Below the pieces are notes generated by a model. The model saw only the letters and a program-made list of their open reading frames with translations, was not told where the DNA came from and did no database searches. Position numbers and translations under genes: made by a program. Shown piece after piece: positions 1-10,100 of a DNA stretch of 25,000 nucleotides; position 1 is the first letter of the stretch; each line of letters begins with the position of its first letter. This DNA is from Owenia fusiformis (Eukaryota; Annelida; Polychaeta; Sabellida; Oweniidae), in assembly GCA_903813345.2 (NCBI GenBank), contig CAIIXF020000185.1:1-25000 (forward strand). The letters run 5' to 3'.

Positions 1-955
1 AGTCTTGATCGAAAAAGAAGTATTTCAGTGCTCTAATACTTACACGGATTGATGATACTGATGTAAGACACAGTTAGAGACCAAAAGTAAGCCGCGGATC
101 GACTTAATTCGATTTCAAAGGTCACAATCATTCAGCTGTCCAAATGCTCCGTGGGAAAGCTATTATATCAAAATCCAAATAGCTTTCGCAGGAAGTAAGT
201 TTTAATTAAAAAATGTGCTTGTATTTAAAAGATAATTTAATTTATTAAATTCCAAATGTACAGTAGTAACACTATGGAGTACTGAACCTCAAATTTATCT
301 ATTTCACCAATTATATCATGAGCTCCATCAGGTATTTATTTATCATGTATTGTCTAAACTACAGAGCAAGAGGGAATGATATTACAGTACCTGTACAGTG
401 TACGTGTACATGTACATGTACATGTACCTGTACATGTATGTGGTAAATCGGTGTCTCTGGGATTTGATTTGAAGCCCAGACAGATCAATAGGCTAGTTTT
501 ACACTATGAAACTAGTCAAAATTAATTTATTATTCTCTGTCATATCATCATGAATCACAAAATGCAACAACAGAAGTCAGAGAATATGTTGTTTGTCTCT
601 GATTGTGATTGTTACACATCTTCTACAACGTATATACTCAAAATTATGCACCAATCAAAGTCCATTCTTTATATTTACTTAAAAGTGACGTACATGTCTG
701 GTTGACTTTGAAACATGAATTCTGGGTATGCCATTATGACCTGTCATCTGGCAAAATGTGAAATCATTCAGACATCAGGAATTCCTTATAAATTTGGATC
801 TAGAGATAAGTGTTTTTGCAGAATTGGGACTTATTTCGTTCTCACTGTTAGCCTATACATCTTCATCAATATACTAACATCATTTTAGCATTATGCATTT
901 TTGATGTCATCTTCATTTATGGCGATAAAGAGGAAAAATAAGAAATAATCCTACC
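1..955. other. Upstream noncoding region
   Basis: AT-rich sequence with no open frame worth calling. Apart from the GTACAT-type microsatellite at about 386-440, I see no recognisable gene or element. It probably contains the distal promoter and intergenic DNA of the PARP gene that starts at 1079, but no specific distal element can be supported. Confidence 0.5.
386..440. repeat. GTACAT-type microsatellite
   Basis: Alternating purine-pyrimidine tract made of repeated gtacat/gtac steps with a few interruptions, such as a cctgtac step. It is self-complementary and lies about 640 bp upstream of the PARP start codon. Confidence 0.8.
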
Positions 956-974
956 AGTTGATCCATTCTGCCCA

Positions 975-993
975 TTTCCGGTTCGTGACGTCA
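975..993 (+). promoter_or_regulatory. Core promoter motifs: ETS-like site and palindromic CRE
   Basis: A tttccgg (reverse of CCGGAAA, ETS-type) lies at about 975-981. A perfect TGACGTCA cAMP-response element lies at 986-993, about 86 bp before the start codon. No TATA box is obvious nearby. ETS plus CRE close to the transcription start is a common arrangement in TATA-less animal promoters. Function is inferred from motif identity and position only. Confidence 0.5.
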
Positions 994-1062
994 GATTTTC
1001 TAACCAGTCTCATTTTTCTTCATAACAAATATATCACCGAAGGAACGTCAGTCCGTTTCGTA

Positions 1063-1071
1063 ATGAATTAA
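1063..1071 (+). promoter_or_regulatory. Minimal upstream ORF (ATG AAT TAA)
   Basis: A two-codon upstream ORF lies 8 nt before the main ATG. It could slightly dampen translation if the transcript starts upstream. The TGA at 1064-1066 is in frame with the main ATG, so the coding sequence cannot extend 5' of 1079 in this exon. Confidence 0.4.
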
Positions 1072-1078
1072 ACCAACA

Positions 1079-1124
1079 ATGGATAAGAAAACGGAGATAG
1101 ATGTTATTGAAATAGATTCAGAAG
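1079..1124 (+). CDS. PARP gene exon 1 (residues 1-15 plus one base)
   Basis: The ATG at 1079 has A at -3 and G at +4 (strong Kozak context), with an in-frame TGA at 1064. It encodes MDKKTEIDVIEIDSE and ends at the donor GAAG|gtatgt in phase 1. VIEID followed by acidic and serine residues is a classic SUMO-interaction motif, and its acidic tail continues across the 4.6-kb intron into exon 2 (DSDE). That continuity supports joining these two distant exons. Confidence 0.82.
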
Positions 1125-4100
1125 GTATGTATTTTAAGCATATTTCACAATCGTAGCTCAAAACCAACAGATGCATATCGAAAATGAGGTCTAAACTTGG
1201 AAAAGAGCAAAATATTTTGTCTGGAGTTTTCAAGAAGTTGAATTCTGGGATACTGTAACCTGTGTTATGTTAGTGATCTGTAGCTGCTGTAGACATATAT
1301 ACTATTATATATTATGTGTATATGTAAGCAAGAATATATACTTTTTATAGATCCACCCAAATAGACTTGGTGGTCCATTGGTTTTGAAGAATCTAGAGCT
1401 CATAAAAATGCTGACGAAGCATTGCTCTGCAGCTAAAATTCATTGACGTGAAAAGTCAGATTCTTTTGAAATATACGTTATAGGTTGTTTGATATTTGTT
1501 GCGCTAAAGATAAAGATCAAAGGCCCCGGGAACATGTATAAAATAGCGAGTCGACATCTGTATTTCTACTTCTTCTTATACAGATGTCGACTCGCTATGT
1601 TATACATGTTCCCGGGGCTTATGATAAAGATCTAGTATAATAACCCTGGATCATTCTTATGCAAAGACCATGTTCCATCAGGCTACAAAACATAAGTTTG
1701 TGACGTATTATTGATAAAAACATGATCTCTGATCTGAATATATTCAAACTGCCAGTTATCATGATCAGCTAATGGATGAAACAATGAATCACATATACCT
1801 GTAGCTAGTGAGTTTGAAACCTGGAGGGCTCACTGTACATAAACCTTGACGGGGATCCTCAGCACTCATGGGGTACCTTTTTTGATTTGAGATTTGGAAT
1901 GGCAACGGACCCAAATTTTTGGATCTGGTATGCAAATGCCCCTCAAACTATGACTTTTGATTCTAGCCAAGCAGTATTAAAATAGTCTGCATTCTTGAAA
2001 TTACATGTAAAACCAAGCATGGTTATTTTTAGATTCAGTGAAATTGATAACTCTCATCAATTTCATAATTTCAAGTTGTCAGTTGAGTGAAAACGTATAT
2101 GAGGAACAAAAGAGCAGGTGCTTATGCAGGTAAAATGGTTAGTGTTGACCTAGTTTTTATCATTTAACCTTGAGACCCTTGCAAAAAAATTTCCTTGTAA
2201 ATTGATACTGTACAAAATCTGATGCTATGCGTGAAAATAGTAATTTAAGTATATGACTCAATGAACTGTAGATAATTTAATCCACTGATGTCTTGTATCG
2301 AGTGTACTATCCTTACTCGGTTTGTTTATCTCGTGGTGTGAGGAAAGTAGTTCTATTAGATACCTGTTTGGGGACTTCAATGGTATACTACAGCACCATC
2401 TTTGGATAGAATACTCTCATTTGCTGGCATATAATGCCCAGAATAACTGGGAAACATGTGATCATAACAATGAACTGTAAAATATTTGGGATTATTTTTT
2501 GCGGATGGATGACCATGGTAGTGGTGAATTGGTCAATGTACATAAATATGGTGACGTTTTGGTACTCGTATTATGTAAGAGAGTAGAACTTTTGATTTTT
2601 GTTGTATATTTTTGTTGAAATTTTTTTGACATGGAGGTGAGGAGGTGAGCTGCTTTGCTGTATATCTCTGAAATTCTTTGAAAATCAATAGGCTGCAATT
2701 GAGAAATTCGAATTCGAATTTTGTCAATTTATTTACATGCATCTCAATGGTACAAAAATTAAGGAGAGTTCTACCATCCTAGACTTTGAATTCTTTAACA
2801 GTTAATGATATGACATATTATTTTCATAAAAGTCTTTTTACATATTGTTTAGTTATTGTCACCAACCTTTTGGTGTTCATGGTGTTCAGTGGTTGGTGTT
2901 TGGCATTCAGTGTTGGTGTTCAGCATTCTGTGGTTGTTCAGTGGTAGGCATCTGCAACAACTAACAAATGGCAGGTGGTGATATCTTGCATGTTATTGCC
3001 TTGTTATTTCATACAATTGCCTCCTTATAAAAATGGTTGTTGCTATATCCCATTCTTATAATCAAACTCTAAAGTTAATATGATAAGCTACAACCAGGAT
3101 GTTAATACAGGTGAACTATAGCTATACAAGTCATAATTGCTTATTGAAGACAAAATGGCAAGTGTGTTTTGAGTCATACATCTATTTTGATCTACTTCTC
3201 TGAGCCTTCAAATGTAATACAGAGACAATCAGTTATCTATGTCAACCCTAAGAAAGTTGTGCTTATACCATAGATCTTTTTTTAATTTTCAGGTCTAAAA
3301 TTATATTCCTTTTAAATCCTTTTTAAACTGTTTCTGCAAATAGGCTTGCAGACTGTTGATGTAGTACAGCTGATGCTATGTGCGAAAATGATTGATTCTG
3401 ACTATGTAAATGATACAGTTGTATTTTTAGGTGATAATTAAGAAATATAGACCAAAGAGCAGGGTTTCTAGTTTCGAATAACACCCAGCTGGTCTCGGCA
3501 CAAACGTTTTCTGTACCCCGAACGACCGAAGGGAGTGAGGGGTTCGAAAGCTTTTGTGCCGAGACCAGCTGGGTGTTATTCGAAACTAGTAACCCTGCTC
3601 TGAGGTCTATATTACGATTCGAACACGAAAACTCACAAAATTGTTTCGAATATTCATCATGGTCCGCCATTACTACGACCCACCGTTATGACGTCACACA
3701 TTACACTATTAACTGGGTGATTGTTCTCGAATATAACCCAGTTGAAGCATTGACTTTGTTTACAGTTTATAGAAGGCGTGAATACAGTCATGTTCGAATT
3801 TATTATATTGACCCTCCCTTTAACTCAGATAACAAGGGATAAAAAGGGCTCTGGTTTTCCAAATTTTTTAACAAATCAGATTCATTTATCAATCACAAAC
3901 ATTTTACAAGTCTGCCCCTTTTATAACACTGGAAAATATCCTTACTGGTTAATATAAGTAATCCTAAAGACTCAGATATACCTACACAAGGGCACTATGG
4001 CTTTTAAATTGATATCTATTTTTCCCTTGTGATATATTATGGTGTAATGAAATCCCTCTCTCAGTGAAACTATATGTAGGATATATATAGAACACAAATA

Positions 4101-7100
4101 CTGCCTGTACAATGGTATTGCCCAGATGGATTAGTAGAGCTCCTCCAGGTCAGTGCCAGATAAGAGACTGAGATAAATCATAATGGCTTAATTGATGATG
4201 GAAAGGTCAAAGGTGAAGGCAGTTACTTTTTACAGGTAACATATATTGAAATTTCTCTACTTCTGAATGTTTATCTGACTTCTATTGGTTGGACATTATA
4301 TAGTTTAAACTATACATCATGACTGTTAGTGGAAATAGGAAACTTTGGAACACTCTGAAAAATTGCATGAATGTCATAAGTGACTTGTGGCTAACACCTG
4401 TTTCAATTCTCAGAAGGCCAGAGCAGAAGGTACATGATTGATAGATGTTATGGTTCTAAAGTTCTTGGAAGTTGTCTGCAGTTATTGAATTCATTATATA
4501 TTTTAATTAATGAATTCATTATATATTTCAATTGATATAAAAGAGAGCCCTTTGTCTAAGTAGCAGAATTCGCCCTATGTCAGAAATTTTCCTCTAATCA
4601 CTGAAATCTCTGATTTCCCTTTAAAGGCCCCATATGAAGATTGTTCATTTTCTACTTTTCATAACTTCAAAAGTTATTTTAAAGATTTTTGGAGATTTTT
4701 TTTTGAAAAAGTTGTCAGATTTTTATTTCTCAAATACATGTAGTCAAATTTCACGCCATTTTTCAAATAAAAGTTGACCATCTTTCATCATCAAATATTC
4801 CACTATATAGTGCACCCTTTATTATTTTTTCAATTCATTGAGCTCAAGTTAAGATTCAAAATTCTTATACAATTAAAGTCTAATATATTACATGTACTGT
4901 ATATTATATCTAAAAAGACTATAGTTCAATGTTGGATGGAAATTACAAAATCCTAAAATGTTATATTAAAATGATAAAACCCTACAATGATAGGCTAAAA
5001 TTATATAAACCTATAATATGTTGCACAAAAATCAGTAAACATTGTGCTAGTTGAAAGAAACTTCCTCTTCACAAAAAAATCCTTTGACTGATGTTTGAAC
5101 CTTTTATTCAGGATCTATGTTATATTTATTCTAGAACACCATCTCTTACTAATATTGATATTTCTAAGAAACTCATTATGCTTTTAACATTTGCATTTTT
5201 CTCCCCATTATATGTATGTGTGTAGGGGAGAACATCATGACCATGTATTATGTTGGTTATTATTATATTTTGTGTTCATATATTTCCTTCTTTTTAAAGT
5301 ATATCAGTTTGTTTGCTCGCTATTGGTGCATTTAGAATCTTTTATATTTTTGTGTATTGCATGTAGTATATAACATTGACTCAATTGATAATTGAGTCTG
5401 TATTAAGCACAACCAGTTTAAACCACTGCATTGGGCTAAACAATTATTTTTTTGCCTGTTGTTAGGGAAACAGGAGACCCATGTGACCCTTCCCAAAATT
5501 TTTGATTTCTGATGAGAATTTTCCTGATAATATAGGCATAGTTTTGATCAAATGAATATGTTTGATTTTTTTATCGGTAAATATGTTCGATCAAAGTTAA
5601 GTATTTTTCAAATCAAAATCTTTGTACATGCAAAGTTTGACCCCCCTGAAAAAGACCAAAATACACCTTTTCAAAGGAACTCCTTCCTTGTAAAAGCTTG
5701 CTATAAATGTCTGGTTACACAGTTATCGTAAAATCTTTTTTGTGTTTTCAGATTCTGATGAAATAGAAGTGATTTCTGAGACTCCTGCTACCAAAACAAG
5801 TGATAATGACAAAGACATTGTTTTCATACATGACATTAAGAAACCTCCAAAAGATGGCGAATCAACAGATGATTTATCTCTCGGTTTGCCATCTAATCTC
5901 GGCCTTGCTCATGACACAAATGGATTACATGATCTGTGGGCAATGCTGGATATTGACAACCAGACTGCAGGGGATAACATAGATGGCAGTACTAGTAGTA
6001 GATCTGACACGTCAAAACCTGATTCGAAAACACCATCACCAGTCACTAAGAAAGAGACCACACCAGCTACTGTAACGACAAACACAAATCAAGGAAGAAA
6101 AGAGGCAGGGACCCCTGTTGAACTACTGACACTTCCAAACATATCAGGAAATGGCAATGGTCCTTTCAAAGATGCACTCATTGACAATACAGTCACTAAG
6201 TCAGATTCAGCTTTATCCGATGTGACTCTTAAATCTGAAACCGATGGCCAATCTGATGATTATAGCACAGATGGTTCAACACTTGCAAGGTCTCTAACTC
6301 CAAACAATTCAAATGATGATTTTTCAGTGTCTGATTATGATTCTCATGATGGATCTGTTACACCAACCAACTCAAATAATGGCTTTTCAGATTCAGACTC
6401 AGGAACATGTCAGGATCGTTGGCAAGTCATTAGCCCAAAGTGTGCTTTTTCAGACTCAGATTCAATTGCATCGAAGTCATCATCTCACCTTATGGGAATC
6501 AGCCCAGATCAAAATTCTGATTCAAAATTCAGCAGTGAAGTATCTAGTCTATCAAATTCATTCTCCGATCATTCATCTGAGGAATCTGAGAAAAAATTTC
6601 GCTGGTCTCGGACGAAATTATCTCCACAACGACGAGTCCAGTGTGGTTTTAGTGGAGATTTTGATGCCCTCCCTCAATACTCCCGTCAATCACCCCAGCC
6701 ATCCACATCATACCAACTAAACCAAGTTGACAACAACAACATTAAGAATAGAGATGCTGTGACATTTGAAATCACAGATGAACCAGACAACTCTAGTCCC
6801 ACAAGCAATCACCCTAAGAAACACTCAAAATCATCGAAAACTAAATCCAAGACCAAAAAATCGAAGAAAAGAGACAAGGTGATTAGATATGATTCATCTG
6901 ATAGTGATTCAGATTTTGAAACTTCTCCATCACGTCGAAAGAAATTTAAGATACACCGATCATTATCTGAAGTAAGGGATCAATCATTTTCATTATCAAA
7001 AAAGAAAAAGGCTGAACTTATGAATCGTAGCCTATCTGTATGTGAGAGAAAATCGGAAGATGAAGAAAAAGCTGAACCTATCAAGCTTGATTTGCATAAA

Positions 7101-10100
7101 TGCTGCAAATGCAATAGATGGAGTACGGGTAGTGTTCTCTCTGAATGCACATGGGGGCAGCACTTGGCCTGTCAAACCTGTGTTGAACCACTTGCCAAAG
7201 CAGCAATTAAAGATGGGGTATGTATAGTTGTTACATTTTATGAATCCTACACATGTACACTGTACCTGTTAAATATATACAAAGTGTGGTTTTGCTATAA
7301 TTTCTCACAACAGGCTAAATAAATGTTCATTAAGGTATTACAAACAACTAAAGGGATAAAATGGTAGAATAGCAGGATTTCTAAATTGATATCAGTTTTT
7401 ATACTGATTTTAAACTCGTAATTTCAAAAAATATCAATTCAGACCTTGTTGATTCTAATTTCAGGGCTGGGTGTCATGTGTTGTTATTTCTAATTTCAGG
7501 GCTGGGTGTCGTGTGTTGTTATTTCTAATTTCAGGGCTGGGTGTCATGTGTTATTATTTCTAATTTCAGGGCTGGGTGTCATGTGTTGTTGTGGCCTGTA
7601 ATAGTGTTTACACAACAGGTGAGTCACGATTATTCAAAAGATGTAACAATTGTCATCACAAGGCCATCCAAAGTTAAATATATGTTTTTAAAATAGACCC
7701 GACGGCCCAAGATTTTGTTATTTGCAGAAAACATTTCAAAAACATTAGTGGATAGTCACTCGGCTTTTGACAGTTGGCATTCTGCAGTCCGTGTTCAGAG
7801 TTCGGTGTCTGTAACAAATATTTTCTAATAACTTACAAGATGGTGACATTTTGTCATTATTATTAATTCGAACATGAGTGTATTCACGCCTTCTATAAAC
7901 TGTGAACAAAGTCAACATTTCACCAGGGGCATATTCTCGAACAATACCCCTGGTGATACGAGTAATGTGTGACGTCATAACTGAGAGCTGTAGTAATGGC
8001 ACACCAAAACGATTATTGAAGCATTTTGATGAGTTTTCATGTTCAAATCGTAAATAGACCTCAGAGCAGGGGTAACACCGTCAAATACACCCCTTAGGGC
8101 TAGGCACAAAAGCTTTTGAACCCCTCACTCCCTTCGGTCGTTCGAGGTACGAGTAATGTGTGACGTCATAACTGAGAGCTGTAGTAATGGCACACCAAAA
8201 CGATTATTGAAGCATTTTGATGAGTTTTCATGTTCAAATCGTAAATAGACCTCAGAGCAGGGGTAACACCGTCAAATACACCCCTTAGGGCTAGGCACAA
8301 AAGCTTTTGAACCCCTCACTCCCTTCGGTCGTTCGAGGTACAGAAAATTTGTGCCTAGCCCTGCGGGGTGTATTCAACAATATTACCCATGCTCTTTGGT
8401 CTATATTTCTTAATTATTAAGTATTAATCTTGCAATATTTCACTCTCTTAAATCCATTTATTCATTGATTTATTCATTCTCCTTCATTTAGCATATATTC
8501 ATTTGAGTTGCAAATATTATCCCACATTAGAACTAAAAAAACATACATAGAAACATAAAAAGTTTACATATATTAAAGCATTTTATTATAAAAATCAGAT
8601 GAATGTTCTAAGTCCGCATATGATATGTTTTGTTATTTAATTCAGTTTATTTAGTCACCACTAGTCTCCAACTTTTTGTGGATGGTGTTCGGTGTCTGTT
8701 ATAGCCTCTGTAATGGCGGACATTACAAATGGCAGGTCGTGGCATTTTGCATGTTAATCCCTTGTATTATATTTTGAGTTAATCATCTAAGGCTTTGATG
8801 GCATTGAAGGTCAGCATGTTCGAGAAGTCCCATTTGATTAATTTGTCATACATTTTTAGACCAACTGAGACGTACCCTACCCTCAATGGTGGTAGATATC
8901 CTTGAGGAGAAGAATGGAGGGAAGGAGTTGGATTATCTTTCCTACCTGGTACAGAGTGCGGAGGAGAAGGAGGTGCCAGATGTCTCCCAGAATGCATCAG
9001 AGAACAATCCACCTGAGGAGCAATACATACCTAACCTACCAGGTCATTGGGCCCCTATGCTTAAAACAACAAAGGTTAGATTGTTTTAATGAATATTCTC
9101 TGTTTAGTGCAGTCAGAATGAGGGTTTGGGCGTGCGTTCAGAGGGATTTTATGGGACATAATTTTTCATGTTGCTAGTATGACTTTACATATTTTTATGG
9201 ATTATTAGACCTTAGTTTTTCAGCTTTTAGATTTTGTGGCCATTTTACCCCCCATGGGCTATAATTTGGACCCCTACTATAAAATTGGGCTAGAACTCCA
9301 TAAATACTCAGTAGAATGTATCCAAATTACTAAGATATATTTGTATAGGCTAACTGAATATATGATAAAAAATTCAAGTCACATGGTGAAAAGGTTGCCA
9401 TGAAAACGGATAAAACATACCCTTCAGGTGTTGATTTTCAGGCCATTTTTTCAAAAATGATAGAGTCATTTCATGCATATTTTATCATCATTGTGTTAGG
9501 AAGGGTTAAAATATGAATAGAAAACTTCTATAATATATTACCAACAATCTTATATAAAGATTAGTCCACAGGATCTCAGATTTTGGCCTTATATGGGTCC
9601 ATGATTTATACAGGGGCCTATTTCACAGATTCGAACCCCCACATTGGATAGATGCTATAACTTTTGAAATAAGGGAAATACAGGTCTCATTTTTTCAGAT
9701 CTTCATAAATGACTGGTTTTAAGTATTGTATAATACTTTGGCAGCTGTTATGTGATTGGTTGCTATGGTAACCAGGGTTTCATGGAAATTCGGACCCCCA
9801 CATTGGATGGATGTTACAATTTTTAAAATAAGGGATATAGGTGTCTCATTTTTTCAAGCCTTAGACAATGATTGATTTTAAGGATTGATTCAGACTTTGG
9901 TAGCTTGTATTAGACTGGTTACCATGGTAACCAGGGTTTTGTTGAAATTCAGATCTCCACAATTGTTGCATGCTATAACTTTTAAATACAGGCAGATACA
10001 AGTATAATATTTTCAGATCTAAAATAATAATAAAATGTGTATTATTATTGTATTAGACTTTGGAAGCTAGGATTTACTTGGTTGCCATGGTCACTATGTT

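Larger units (their letters stand above)
1125..5751 (+). other. Intron 1 (4.6 kb)
   Basis: Bounded by gtatgt and a tttttgtgttttcag acceptor. Beyond the elements listed separately (hairpin 1509-1632, hAT-like fragment 1820-1970, repeat 2862-3010, hairpin element 3430-3812), the sequence is AT-rich and noncoding. It includes an AT-rich tract around 1290-1345 and a 24-bp near-duplication around 4487-4533. No conserved coding block is visible between 3850 and 5700. Confidence 0.7.

Noticed and set aside
1523-1618. Pre-miRNA or terminator hairpin
   Set aside because: The stem is too perfect and is flanked by direct repeats, which fits an insertion better. No U-tract logic applies in a eukaryotic intron.
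3323-3842. Open frames of 89-115 codons on both strands
   Set aside because: They lie within the hairpin arms of repeat element A; overlap on both strands is a consequence of the inverted repeat.
5378-5399. Palindrome gactcaattgataattgagtc
   Set aside because: Nine-base arms in AT-rich sequence, with no flanking duplication or context suggesting function.
6313-6720. 135-codon plus-strand frame inside exon 2
   Set aside because: Shadow of the Ser/Asp-rich coding frame; composition is what a shifted GAT/TCA-rich sequence yields.
7453-7590. 35-bp repeats as a CRISPR or coding repeat
   Set aside because: Units abut with no spacers and each contains a splice acceptor. Reading through them shifts frame or hits a stop.
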